Positions 1-9,310 of a DNA stretch of 64,000 bases are shown one piece after another (position 1 is the first letter of the stretch; every line of letters begins with the position of its first letter). The position numbers and the translations under genes are program-made. The stretch is taken from NCBI GenBank assembly GCA_015228815.1, contig JADGCV010000004.1, positions 88,869-152,868 on the forward strand, given 5' to 3'. This stretch comes from Magnetococcales bacterium (GTDB lineage Bacteria; Pseudomonadota; Magnetococcia; Magnetococcales; UBA8363). The notes under the pieces were generated by a model, which saw only the letters and a list, made by a program, of their open reading frames with translations, made no database searches and was not told where the DNA came from.

Positions 1-1721
1 AAACCGTACCTCTCATCTTCGGCGTCGAATCGGGTTACGAATTTCTGGTCCTGAACGATTTCACCCGGTTGACCGACAGCATTTCACGGGATTTGAAGAT
101 CGAACGGCCCGTCTACGTCGTCGAGCCGGTCATCGAACGCCTTCTCGTCATCCTGTGCATGTTCGACCTGTGTTCCATCTTTCAGGAAGGGCGTTTTTTC
201 TTCTTCGTGGGAACAAACGCCTTGAAAGAGTTCGCCGAATATCTGATTCATCCGGACGTCATGCTGCCAAACACATTCATCTGCGCCAAAAACGATGAAA
301 ATCTGGCCAGGATGATCAACGATCTTATCAGGAAATGCCTTGAATTCCGCAAGGAAAATATTCGCCGACATATCGAGCAGGTCCAATCATATTACCGGTC
401 ACTTCAAGACAACCATTGGTCAAGGATCTACCGACATAACCCGGACCGCCCTCTGCGCATTCTGGGACTGACCTCCCGTTTCACGACGTTTCTCCAGTAT
501 GCCACCCGAGACATGCTCGACGGATTCAAACAACTCGGACATGAGACGAAAATTGTCATCGAAAGCCACGGTACCCATCGCATCAACACCCTTTCCACAT
601 TCAAGGCATTCTCCGAATTCAAGCCCGACATGATTTTCATGATGGATCATTTCCGCTGGGAACACGATTTCCGCTTCATGGATCGGGTTCCCGTGGTCAC
701 CTGGATCCAGGATGCCCTGGAAAACATCGTGACCGACCGCACCGATATCACATTGACCGACAGGGATTTTGTGTTTTGTTTCTCCGACCTGTGGCTCCGG
801 GATGGAACCTTCGACCGTCCCATCTACCGGGGGAAAAAAATCCACTTTCTTCCGGTCGGCATCAATACGAACGTTTTTCATCCGGAACCGGAGATCAGCA
901 AGGATATCGATGTTCTTTTCGTAACGCATCTGGTCAATCCCATCCGAACCCTTCTCCCCTTCCGCAATCCCTCCTGGGACCCGGGCCTGATCGGAAAGGA
1001 ACCAAAAATCGGCGACCTTGAACTTGATGCAACGACCTTGAAAAATATTTATTTCAGTCTTATCGCCGCCCTTGATTCTTTTTCCTACCAGCAATTATGC
1101 CACCACGTCGTCCGTCCGGAATTGCTCCAGGAACTCGGGCGCAACATTTTTCAGGCGAATGGAATTGCCCCCCATCTTGTTCCCCCTTCCTTTCTGTCCG
1201 GCATCGAATCCCCCATTTGCATGGAGGTGCTCTCCCTGATCAAGGCCATCCCGATGATTCACCTTCAAGAACACGGAATCGACGTTCATATCTACGGAAA
1301 AAACTGGGAGCGGTTTTCGCAACTCGGTCCCAGACTCAAGGGACCCGCCAACAATGGTCAGGAACTGAATCGGCTGATGAACCGATCCCGCATCTGCATC
1401 AACAACAGCGCCGGGACCTCGCTCCACATGCGGGCCCTGGAAATTCTCGGTTCCGGAAATTTTCTTCTCACCCGGAGAATTCCCAAGAAATACGATACCG
1501 CAAGCATTCTCGACCACTTCACGGAAAATGAAGACTTCGTGTTCTTCGAAGATGAGGCCGACCTCCTGGATAAAACCCGCTATTTCCTCGAACACGAATC
1601 ATTGCGCCAAGAGATCGCCACGAAAGGATACCACAAGGCCTGCCAAACCTTCGGCTACAACTCCCTGGCGCGAAACATTCTCGACGTCATCAACCAGGAG
1701 CTGACTCGCGCCTCTCCCTGA
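1..1721 (+). CDS. CgeB-like glycosyltransferase, 5' end outside window
   Basis: The reading frame is open to the left edge (codons from base 3), so the TTG at 69 is only the first start-like codon in the window and the true start lies upstream. The C-terminal third resembles the glycosyltransferase domain of the CgeB/DUF3880 type: a segment around 1380-1480 reading RICINN, then RALEILGSGNFLLT, followed by an acidic stretch and a helical tail, as in GT-B enzymes that bind a nucleotide sugar. It is 60 bases upstream of a second protein of the same type and heads a run of glycan genes, so transfer of a sugar to a surface polysaccharide or a glycosylated protein is likely. Acceptor and donor cannot be read from the sequence. 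Confidence 0.7.
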   Translation, partial: TVPLIFGVESGYEFLVLNDFTRLTDSISRDLKIERPVYVVEPVIERLLVILCMFDLCSIFQEGRFFFFVGTNALKEFAEYLIHPDVMLPNTFICAKNDENLARMINDLIRKCLEFRKENIRRHIEQVQSYYRSLQDNHWSRIYRHNPDRPLRILGLTSRFTTFLQYATRDMLDGFKQLGHETKIVIESHGTHRINTLSTFKAFSEFKPDMIFMMDHFRWEHDFRFMDRVPVVTWIQDALENIVTDRTDITLTDRDFVFCFSDLWLRDGTFDRPIYRGKKIHFLPVGINTNVFHPEPEISKDIDVLFVTHLVNPIRTLLPFRNPSWDPGLIGKEPKIGDLELDATTLKNIYFSLIAALDSFSYQQLCHHVVRPELLQELGRNIFQANGIAPHLVPPSFLSGIESPICMEVLSLIKAIPMIHLQEHGIDVHIYGKNWERFSQLGPRLKGPANNGQELNRLMNRSRICINNSAGTSLHMRALEILGSGNFLLTRRIPKKYDTASILDHFTENEDFVFFEDEADLLDKTRYFLEHESLRQEIATKGYHKACQTFGYNSLARNILDVINQELTRASP

Positions 1722-1781
1722 GCCATCCCCGGACTTCCACCATTCCTTCGACCCAAAAACGGCAAGATACGACGATCAACC

Positions 1782-2921
1782 ATGAAAAAACTGGCTATTT
1801 TTCTCCCCGCCCCCACGCCTTTCTATAAAACCCTGCTGCAACAACTGACAACCGCCTTCACCCGCCTCGGGCTGTCGGTTCGCGGCGATACCACCTTGCC
1901 TGGGGAAGAGGAACTCATCACCTTTTGCCGTTCGTTCCAGCCCGACGCCATCTTCGAAATGAATCGGTGCCGCTGGGAAATTCCCGCGCTGCCACCATCG
2001 GTCCGTCACATCTCGTGGATCGTCGATACCCTGGGACGACCGATGGAACGATTGGGGGGAAGCGACCTGCTCTATTTTTTCGGCCACAACTGGTTTTCCC
2101 GTCATCCACGAACCGGAGCGACCATGGTCGATTGGCTTCCTCCGGGAAGTTGCCAACGGACCTACCATTTCGAGGAATGGCATGAGGGCGTCCACTCCTG
2201 CTCCTTTGTCGGACACATTTCCTTTCCCTGGACCCACGAAGAGTTGCAACGTCCCCTGACAACCGAAACCAATCGGATCACCCGCTTTGATGATTTTCTG
2301 CCCGAGTACGAGTCTGCTTTGCAAAAAACCAGGCAACGTGGATTCGACAACGATGATTATGTCCGCCTGGGCCTGAAGGTGATGACACAACGTTTGGGAA
2401 TTCGCCCGCAACTCGACAAGGTACTGTGCTATGACATCGGCTGTCGGGTCATTCGGATGCGCAACCGCCAGCGTCTCCTGAATCTTGCCCTCGCCACAGG
2501 CGCCGAACCCGTCTTCCACGGCACCGGAGGGTGGCAAGCATGGCCAGAATATCAACCCTTCTTCCGGGGACATCTGGAAAACCCGGACGATGTCCGCCGT
2601 CTCTATCAGGATTCACGGGTCAATCTTCACGAGGGGGTCGGCATTCACTTTAGGTCCATGGATTGCATGTCCTCGGGTGGAATCCTGATGTATCTCGCAT
2701 CGGAAGATGACGACCAGCCGGGTGGGATCAATACACTTTTTTCCCCTGGAGTCCATTTTGTTTCGGCCACCGCCGAAAATTTTTCCATAGAGTTCGCGGA
2801 AATCATGCATCACCCTGAAAAACGAAGACAAATGGCCTGGCAGGCGGCGCGGGAAATCCGTGCCCATCATACCTGGGACCATCGCGCCGCCAGAATCCTG
2901 GCCGATCTTGGACAATTGTGA
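1782..2921 (+). CDS. CgeB-like glycosyltransferase
   Basis: A 379-residue protein starting MKKLAIFLPAPTPF, with an N-terminal Rossmann-like half and a C-terminal half carrying SRVNLHEGVGIHFRSMDCMSSGG and a terminal helix with HHPEKRRQMA. This is the layout of CgeB/DUF3880-type GT-B glycosyltransferases. It shares motifs with the preceding gene (DAIFEMNRCRWE here, DMIFMMDHFRWE there), so the two are probably paralogues. No signal peptide is seen, which fits a cytoplasmic enzyme acting on a sugar nucleotide. It lies in the same direction as the methyltransferase that follows. Substrate unknown. Confidence 0.7.
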   Translation: MKKLAIFLPAPTPFYKTLLQQLTTAFTRLGLSVRGDTTLPGEEELITFCRSFQPDAIFEMNRCRWEIPALPPSVRHISWIVDTLGRPMERLGGSDLLYFFGHNWFSRHPRTGATMVDWLPPGSCQRTYHFEEWHEGVHSCSFVGHISFPWTHEELQRPLTTETNRITRFDDFLPEYESALQKTRQRGFDNDDYVRLGLKVMTQRLGIRPQLDKVLCYDIGCRVIRMRNRQRLLNLALATGAEPVFHGTGGWQAWPEYQPFFRGHLENPDDVRRLYQDSRVNLHEGVGIHFRSMDCMSSGGILMYLASEDDDQPGGINTLFSPGVHFVSATAENFSIEFAEIMHHPEKRRQMAWQAAREIRAHHTWDHRAARILADLGQL

Positions 2922-3012
2922 ACACCCAGTCCGCCGTCGGGAACATGAAACCTGCGAAAAAAAATACCGGACATGACGATGGCGACCCTGGAATATCTTG
3001 CCGGCACGAACA

Positions 3013-4140
3013 ATGGCTGCCATGAATGATTTCTACGCCACCACCGTTCACAATCGAATCAATGCCGAAAACGATGCGACCCGTGAACGCTACCGTCGAA
3101 GGATCGACCGGGAACTGGCCTGGATGGGGTGGCAACCGGAACGGCTCATCGGCAAGAGAATCCTCGATGTCGGCACCGGTTGGCAGGCCCTCCGATTCAT
3201 CGAACTGGGGGCAGGAGAGGTCGTGCATCGCGATCTCAGCCCTGCCCAGGTGGATTGGCTGTCACGGGAAACGGTACGTCTGGGAATCGGCAATCTGCAT
3301 TCCCGTCCGGCGGATCTTTGCGGCGACTGGGGCGTGGAAGGACGGTTCGACCTGATTTTTCTCCTCGGCGTCTATCATCACCTGGCCAACCCCGCGGCCA
3401 TGCTCGACGAGGCAATGAACCGTCTCGAACCCAATGGAGCGCTGTTTTTGCGCCTCTACCGTTCCGGGACATGGAGCCGCTGGCTGATGGCCCATCTGCG
3501 CCGCGTCGCCACCTCGCTGACACCCGCTCTGATGGAAAAGGCCTATTCCATCCAGTTTCCCCTGGAAAACGATCACGGCTTTCTCGGCAACATGCTGGAT
3601 GACCTGTTCACTCCAGTCTGGGGCGCATTTCATCCCGATGCCTTCGAGCGAAGCGCCCCCCTTCTTGGAGGAACCATCCGTACCGAGGAGGACCGCTTCG
3701 CCTGGGATTTTTCCGACAGGGACGAAAATTTTCGCGTTCTTTTCACCCGGTCACCGGATGGCCCGGACGTTTCCACCAATACCCGCGCCATCCCGCTCCC
3801 TTGCGTCCTTCCCGTCGATCAATTCACGCTTCCCCTCGACACACCCCAAGCCCGTCGCGTGGCCCGCAAACTTGAAGAAGCGGTCGCATTCCTCCTGGAT
3901 CTGCACGATGATTTGGAGCGGGCCTGCCGTCTGCTGACCCTGTGCCGCCTGATCCGGCGGTTCGATGCCTTTTCCTATTACGCACCCCCCGGCGACGGAC
4001 CAATGAACATCGCCGCAAGCCCGAATCCTGAAATCGCAACACCAACAAATGGAAATTCCGAAAGTCCGGATCTTGGATCTTGTCGTCTACAATCCCTTGA
4101 AACCATTCTGCAACGTTGGGGAAGTGGTGTATCACGATGA
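3013..4140 (+). CDS. class I SAM-dependent methyltransferase
   Basis: About 375 residues. Motif I of class I methyltransferases is clear (ILDVGTGWQALRFIELGAG, about residue 50), followed by an acidic loop (HRDLSPAQVD) and the post-motif FDLIFLLGVYHHL with the usual AMLDEAMNRLEPNGALFLR strand after it. This predicts an S-adenosylmethionine-dependent O-, N- or C-methyl transfer, probably to a glycan or glycan precursor given the neighbours. The start is uncertain: TTG 2998, ATG 3013 and ATG 3022 are all possible and none has a strong ribosome binding site. The TGA at 4138-4140 overlaps the next start as ATGA, which suggests translational coupling with the carbamoyltransferase. Confidence 0.75.
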   Translation: MAAMNDFYATTVHNRINAENDATRERYRRRIDRELAWMGWQPERLIGKRILDVGTGWQALRFIELGAGEVVHRDLSPAQVDWLSRETVRLGIGNLHSRPADLCGDWGVEGRFDLIFLLGVYHHLANPAAMLDEAMNRLEPNGALFLRLYRSGTWSRWLMAHLRRVATSLTPALMEKAYSIQFPLENDHGFLGNMLDDLFTPVWGAFHPDAFERSAPLLGGTIRTEEDRFAWDFSDRDENFRVLFTRSPDGPDVSTNTRAIPLPCVLPVDQFTLPLDTPQARRVARKLEEAVAFLLDLHDDLERACRLLTLCRLIRRFDAFSYYAPPGDGPMNIAASPNPEIATPTNGNSESPDLGSCRLQSLETILQRWGSGVSR

Positions 4141-5882
4141 ACGTTCTCGGAATTACCTCAAGCGCGGAAAGCGGCGCTGCCCTTTTTGTCGATGATCTTC
4201 CCGTGGCTGCGGTCAACGAGGAACGCCTGTCACGAAAAAAACTTGATGGTGGCTATCCTCATAAAGCCATCGACTGGTGTCTGCGGACGGCAGGGCTGTC
4301 TCCGGAAAAGATCGATCGCATCTGCTATGGGTTCAGTCAGGGCTTCGTTCCAGGAGAAACCCTGAGCGGACTTGTGGCGCGCGCCGTCGAGGGATATGGC
4401 GATGATCCCCTGGCCATGCAAATCATCACCGAACGTCTGGTCATCGAAGACCGGGTCGATACCGAAGCGCGCGCGGAATTTTTTTCCCAGACACGAAAGA
4501 AATTCCCTCATGCCATCCCCATTCACCATTGCAGCCATCATGAAACCCATCGGGCCGCCGCGTTTTTTCCGTCTCCCTTCGACGACGCCCTGGTCATCAC
4601 CGCCGACGGGCGGGGAGATTTCCTGTCGCTGACCCTCGCCAGGATGACACGCAACCCCAATCGCTCCCAACTCCTCTACCGCGCCTACAGCTGGGAAAGC
4701 CTGGGTTATCTCTATGGACGGGTCACCGGTCTGTGCCGGTTTACCCCCAACCGTCACGAAGGCAAGGTCATGGGCCTTTCGGCGGTCGGCAATCCCGAAC
4801 CGGCCCGCCCCCTGATGCGCCGCATGATCGATCTCGATTCCCAGGGGCGGATCAAAAGCCATCCCGGCCCGTTCTACCGTCCCTTCTTCACCAATTTTTC
4901 CGATACCCTGATCGAAGAGGCGTCCCGTTTTTCCAGGGAAGATCTTTCCGCTGCGGTGCAAGTCCACCTGGAATCGATCATCCTCGGGTTGTTGTCGCGT
5001 CATATCGCGGAAACGGGGATCGGGCACGTATGTATGGCGGGGGGTGTTTTTTCCAACGTCAAGCTCAACCAGAAGATTCGCCAACTCCCCGGATGTCATG
5101 AAGTTTTCATCTATCCCAACATGACCGACGGGGGAATCTGCGCCGGGGCGGTCTACGATTGGATGTTCAAAAATGATCGTCCCCCCCATGCCACCTTTCC
5201 CAGTCTTTATCTGGGCCCCCGAATCGATCCGGACCGTCTTTTCACCCTCCTCCGACAGCAACAGTTTCATCCGGTACGCCCCGCCCATTTGATCGCGGAT
5301 CTCTGTAGCCTGCTCGATGCGGAAAAGGTGGTTGGACTTGCTCAGGGAGGCGGTGAGTTCGGACCCCGAGCCTTGGGCAATCGCAGCATGATCTGTTCCC
5401 CGCGCCATCCCGACAAATGCACGGAAATCAATGAACGATTGAGCCGCAGTGAATTCATGCCCTTTGCCCCCTCGATCGCCGAGGAACTCGCCCCGAAGTG
5501 TCTCGTCGGCTACACCCCCGATTGCCTTTCGGCGCGGCACATGACCTTGAGTTTCCTCGCGACCCCGGAAATGGCCATGAAGGCCCCGGCGGTCGTCCAT
5601 GTGGATCAAAGCGTCCGACCCCAGGTGGTGCGACAAACGGACAACCCCTTCTTCCACGAACTTCTGCTGGCGTGGCATCGCAAAAGCGACATTCCGGCAC
5701 TCCTCAACACATCGTTCAACCGCCATGAAGAGGCCATTCTCAGTTCTGAAGAAGACGTTGTCGAGGCGGTCCGGGAAGGAATCATGGATGCCCTGGTGTT
5801 TCCTCCCTATCTGCTGGTTCTCAAGGGAGCCCCGGAAGAACTGGCCGTGCATCGCGATCATCCGGAAAGGGAAGGTCCATGA
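4137..5882 (+). CDS. NodU/CmcH-family carbamoyltransferase
   Basis: A 581-residue protein starting MNVLGITSSAESGAALFVDD, the N-terminal Kae1-like ATPase-fold half of the O-carbamoyltransferase family. The metal-binding histidines appear as HHCSHHETH, and the C-terminal half contains the family signature GGGEFGPRALGNRS near 5350-5390. Relatives transfer a carbamoyl group from carbamoyl phosphate, through a carbamoyl adenylate, to a sugar or antibiotic hydroxyl. ATG 4137 overlaps the upstream stop and its own TGA overlaps the next ATG at 5879, so three genes are probably translated as a coupled unit. Expected role: carbamoylation of a surface sugar. Confidence 0.9.
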   Translation: MNVLGITSSAESGAALFVDDLPVAAVNEERLSRKKLDGGYPHKAIDWCLRTAGLSPEKIDRICYGFSQGFVPGETLSGLVARAVEGYGDDPLAMQIITERLVIEDRVDTEARAEFFSQTRKKFPHAIPIHHCSHHETHRAAAFFPSPFDDALVITADGRGDFLSLTLARMTRNPNRSQLLYRAYSWESLGYLYGRVTGLCRFTPNRHEGKVMGLSAVGNPEPARPLMRRMIDLDSQGRIKSHPGPFYRPFFTNFSDTLIEEASRFSREDLSAAVQVHLESIILGLLSRHIAETGIGHVCMAGGVFSNVKLNQKIRQLPGCHEVFIYPNMTDGGICAGAVYDWMFKNDRPPHATFPSLYLGPRIDPDRLFTLLRQQQFHPVRPAHLIADLCSLLDAEKVVGLAQGGGEFGPRALGNRSMICSPRHPDKCTEINERLSRSEFMPFAPSIAEELAPKCLVGYTPDCLSARHMTLSFLATPEMAMKAPAVVHVDQSVRPQVVRQTDNPFFHELLLAWHRKSDIPALLNTSFNRHEEAILSSEEDVVEAVREGIMDALVFPPYLLVLKGAPEELAVHRDHPEREGP

Positions 5883-7063
5883 AACGGTCGGATGGTTCAT
5901 TACAAGTGCCATTGGAAGCCCCCAGGGAATTGCACCACCTGGTCACCGATGCCCCCGCTTCCCCCTGCCTGCATCCCTGGTGCGATGTCTGGATCAATGC
6001 GGCAGGATGGGTCTCCTGTTGTCCCCAGAACCGAATGCGCTGGGGAAACATACGCCAGACCCCCTTGGAGACGCTGTGGAATTCGGACCCCGCCCGCAGG
6101 GTGCGCCAGCTCATCGGATCGGGAAACTATCAGGAAGCGGGGTGCGACCGTGAATGCCCGTTTCTGCGCGGATCCTTCCAGGGGCCGGTGCAAACGCCAC
6201 CGGTGGCGGAGTTGATCAATCCCCCGCTCATCGATCCCGAAGACAATTCCCCCTGTTCACGAAACTTCAAGGAGGTCGAAACCGCCTATCGGCAACGACA
6301 GGAATCCCTGGACTGCCGACCACTCTTCATCGACCTGCAGACCACCGTCCGCTGCAACTCCGACTGCTTCATGTGTCAACAACCCCACCACGACGACATG
6401 CACCTTCCGGTGGAACTCATGGAATCGCTCTTTCCCTACCGGGCTACCGCCCTTTTCTTTCGCTGGCAGGGAGGCGAATCCTTCATTCGCAAGGAATTCA
6501 TCGGCTTCCTGGAACGCTTCGACGACCCAACCCATCCCCATTGCCGCCGCTCGGTCATCAGCAATGGCTCTTTCCTTGGCGACAAACTTCTCGAACGCCT
6601 CGTCCATGTGGAACGTCCTCCCTTCTTCCTGATCTCCATGGATGCGGTCAGCGAGGAACGGTATCGCCAGATCCGCCGAACCACCAACCATGCCCGGGTC
6701 ATGACCGCCCTCGAAACCCTCGCCCACCTGCAACGGACCCTCGGACGCAAGGATCTGGTGACCTGGAACTATGTGGTCATGAAATCCAACTTCGAGGAGA
6801 TGGATCAGGCCATCGATCTGGCGCAACACTGGGGCATCAATCTGAATTTTGCCCCGCTCCAGGGACCTTACCATAACGAAAATATTTTTTTATTTCATAA
6901 TCTTATAAAACATGACATCCTTTGGAAGATCATTGAATCCCTGGAACGAAACGCATTATCCGCCTCGGTTGCCGTCAGTGGATTCGTCGGCATGCGGCAT
7001 CGTTTATTGCATCGGGACGCAAGCATCATCGAAAACAAACATCAATCACCGATCCCTACGTGA
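5879..7063 (+). CDS. radical SAM protein with SPASM-like N-terminal region
   Basis: A 394-residue protein. The radical SAM cluster CxxxCxxC is at residues 159-166 (RCNSDCFMCQQ), followed by a core reading LFFRWQGGES and VISNGS. The first 100 residues look like a SPASM/auxiliary-cluster region (PWCDVWINAAGWVSCC, then WGNI, LETLWNS, and later CDRECPF), so the usual order of core then SPASM is reversed. It follows the carbamoyltransferase with an ATGA overlap. Relatives modify peptides or sugars through a 5'-deoxyadenosyl radical; here a role in maturing the glycan or a glycosylated peptide is a guess. The last 60 codons and the DNA after them are AT-rich compared with the rest of the cluster. 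Confidence 0.8.
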   Translation: MKRSDGSLQVPLEAPRELHHLVTDAPASPCLHPWCDVWINAAGWVSCCPQNRMRWGNIRQTPLETLWNSDPARRVRQLIGSGNYQEAGCDRECPFLRGSFQGPVQTPPVAELINPPLIDPEDNSPCSRNFKEVETAYRQRQESLDCRPLFIDLQTTVRCNSDCFMCQQPHHDDMHLPVELMESLFPYRATALFFRWQGGESFIRKEFIGFLERFDDPTHPHCRRSVISNGSFLGDKLLERLVHVERPPFFLISMDAVSEERYRQIRRTTNHARVMTALETLAHLQRTLGRKDLVTWNYVVMKSNFEEMDQAIDLAQHWGINLNFAPLQGPYHNENIFLFHNLIKHDILWKIIESLERNALSASVAVSGFVGMRHRLLHRDASIIENKHQSPIPT

Positions 7064-7197
7064 CCGCCAAGGTGTCAAAGAATATTATGTATTGATATTA
7101 ATTATTATTTTCACGCCAAGAGATGCGACCAGGAAACAACCCCAAGGGTTTTGATTTGACTGCTCTCCTTAACCCGCGAACGACAGGAAGATTTTCC

Positions 7198-8331
7198 ATG
7201 ACCGCCACACCCAAGCCATCCCCGCCACTGCCCCAATGGAAGGTTCCTTTCATCGATCTCCGGGCGACCTGGGCCCGGGAACGGGAAGACCTGCTGGGCA
7301 TCATGGACGAAGTGGCCGGAGATGCCCGTTTCATCTTGAGGCAGGAGGTCGAGGAACTGGAACAACGAAGCGCTTCTTTCCTCGATGTTCCCCATGCCGT
7401 CGGCGTCGGCAACGGCACCGACGCCATCACCCTGGGATTAAGGATTGCGGGGATCGGGGCAGGAGACGAGGTCATCACCGTCGCCCATACCTTTGTCGCG
7501 ACGGTCGCCAGTATCGTTCATTGTGGCGCCACCCCGGTCCTGGTGGACATCGGGGAAGATTTTCTCATGAATCCCGACCTTCTCGAACGGGCGATCACCC
7601 GTCGGACGCGGGCAATCATTCCCGTCCACATGAATGGCCGCTGCTGCGACATGCCACGAATCCTCGATGTCGCCCAGCGCCATGGACTCCTGGTCATCGA
7701 GGATGCGGCCCAGGCCTTTGGCGCCACCTTGAACGGAATACATGCCGGGGCCTTCGGAATCGCCGCCGCCTTCAGCTTTCATCCCATGAAAGTCCTTTCC
7801 TGCTGCGGCGATGGCGGTCTTCTCACGGTCCGGGATGCCGCCATGGCGGAACACGCCCGACGTCTGCGCCATCACGGACAACGCAACAAGACCGAAATCG
7901 TCCATTTCGGCTTCAACAGCCGTCTCGACAATCTTCAGGCCGCCATTCTGCTGTACCGCCTGCGGAAACTGGAAACGACCCTCGCCCAGCGACGGTCGAT
8001 CGCGCAAAAATACCATACGGGCCTTGCCAACCACGACAAGATCAAACTGCCACCCCATTTCGGTCTTCCCGGCGATTCCCATCAGGACATCGTCAGCGGT
8101 TTCGTCCTGCGCTTGAGCAAACGGGACGACCTCAAGCGTCACCTGGCGGAACGGGGAATCGAAACCTTCGCCCACTGGTCACCGCCCATGCACCACTGGG
8201 AAGGACTCCATCTGAAAGCCTCCCTGCCGGTCACCGAACGCATCAGTTCCGAAGTGCTTTCGCTGCCGGTCTTTCCCGAAATGACCGATGACCAGGTCGA
8301 TTGGGTCATTGGATCGATTCTCTCCTTTTGA
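7198..8331 (+). CDS. DegT/DnrJ/EryC1-family sugar aminotransferase
   Basis: A 377-residue PLP enzyme. It shows the family landmarks GVGNGTDAI, the aspartate that contacts PLP in EDAAQAFGA, and the Schiff-base lysine at about residue 198 in FHPMKVLSCCGDGG. Enzymes of this family transaminate keto-sugar nucleotides to amino sugars, or dehydrate them. The start was placed at ATG 7198 because AGGAAG lies 8-9 bases upstream; an in-frame ATG at 7123 would add 25 residues that do not look like the family. The preceding 134 bases are AT-rich, and separate transcription from the radical SAM gene is possible. Confidence 0.9.
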   Translation: MTATPKPSPPLPQWKVPFIDLRATWAREREDLLGIMDEVAGDARFILRQEVEELEQRSASFLDVPHAVGVGNGTDAITLGLRIAGIGAGDEVITVAHTFVATVASIVHCGATPVLVDIGEDFLMNPDLLERAITRRTRAIIPVHMNGRCCDMPRILDVAQRHGLLVIEDAAQAFGATLNGIHAGAFGIAAAFSFHPMKVLSCCGDGGLLTVRDAAMAEHARRLRHHGQRNKTEIVHFGFNSRLDNLQAAILLYRLRKLETTLAQRRSIAQKYHTGLANHDKIKLPPHFGLPGDSHQDIVSGFVLRLSKRDDLKRHLAERGIETFAHWSPPMHHWEGLHLKASLPVTERISSEVLSLPVFPEMTDDQVDWVIGSILSF

Positions 8332-8344
8332 GTCAAAATGTCCC

Positions 8345-9238
8345 ATGGCCAGGATCCTGATCACCGGTATCGGCGGTTTCATCGGTCGCGTTCTCGCCCG
8401 GGCGCTCCTCGCCCGAGGTGATGAAGTGCATGGCATCGACCGTATCCGACACCCATCCCTTCCCGAACCGGTCTGTTTCGTCCAGGCCGACCTGGCCCGG
8501 GAAGAGACCTGTCCGGACCTCCCTGGCAACCTGGACGGCATCATCCATCTGGCCGGAGTCAGTCGGGCAGGCGACGCATGCCGCGCCCCGGTTCCCGCCA
8601 TGAACGCCAACATCCAGGGTTCGGCCAACCTGCTCGATCGGGCCGCTCGCGCCACGCCCAGGCCCTGGCTCATCCTTGGTTCCACCCGCGAAGTGGACCG
8701 ACTTCTGAAAAAACAAACCCTCCCTTCGTTACAGGACATCTATGCCCTGAGCAAACAAACCATGGAGTCCATCGCCATCGCCTTCGCCCGCGAAGGGGGC
8801 AATCGGCTTCTGATCCTCAGGCTTTCGGATGTCTACGGTTCCCCCGAGGAACCGGAAGGAAAATTGCTGCCCACCTTCATCCGCCGCGCCCGCGACAACC
8901 AACCCCTCCTCATCCACCCCGGAAGCCTGGGGGTTTTCTTTCATTTCACCCATATCGACGATGTTCTCCGAGTTGTCCTCGAAGGGATCGACCGATTGTC
9001 GGCCACCACCACCCCTTTACTGGCCCTGCAACGGGTCTGGGACGAATCCCAACCCATCGACAGCACCCATCTGGCTCGGCTGATCCAGACCATCGGCACA
9101 TCCGCTTCCCCCATCACCCTTCCCCCCCCCGTCGTCTCCCGCTCCTCCGCCATCGAGCCCTCCATCGAGGAAATTCCCTTCATTCCCACCATAACCCTTG
9201 CCGAGGGGATCCGCAGGCAATTCGCAAGGTTTTGTTAA
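8345..9238 (+). CDS. NAD-dependent epimerase/dehydratase (extended SDR)
   Basis: A 297-residue extended short-chain dehydrogenase. The dinucleotide-binding motif GIGGFIG is at residues 8-14 and the catalytic YxxxK at Y133 and K137 (YALSK). A serine-containing strand LGSTRE precedes it, and a downstream FFHFTHIDDV matches the region that shapes the sugar-binding pocket in NDP-sugar epimerases. It probably epimerises, dehydrates or reduces a nucleotide sugar for the glycan built by this cluster. ATG 8345 begins 14 bases after the aminotransferase stop, so the two are likely cotranscribed. It is the last gene of the glycan cluster. Confidence 0.85.
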   Translation: MARILITGIGGFIGRVLARALLARGDEVHGIDRIRHPSLPEPVCFVQADLAREETCPDLPGNLDGIIHLAGVSRAGDACRAPVPAMNANIQGSANLLDRAARATPRPWLILGSTREVDRLLKKQTLPSLQDIYALSKQTMESIAIAFAREGGNRLLILRLSDVYGSPEEPEGKLLPTFIRRARDNQPLLIHPGSLGVFFHFTHIDDVLRVVLEGIDRLSATTTPLLALQRVWDESQPIDSTHLARLIQTIGTSASPITLPPPVVSRSSAIEPSIEEIPFIPTITLAEGIRRQFARFC

Positions 9239-9310
9239 TTGGCAAAATTCTTGCTTCTTCACGCCAATCGACCCTCAATTCAGTACATTTAACGACAAGG
9301 AGCCCAATCC

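Noticed and set aside
2945..3025. 26-codon frame overlapping the methyltransferase start
   Set aside because: No ribosome binding site or recognisable composition; probably chance.
4230..5912. Open frame on the - strand across the carbamoyltransferase
   Set aside because: It is antisense to a clearly assigned gene and has no recognisable motif.
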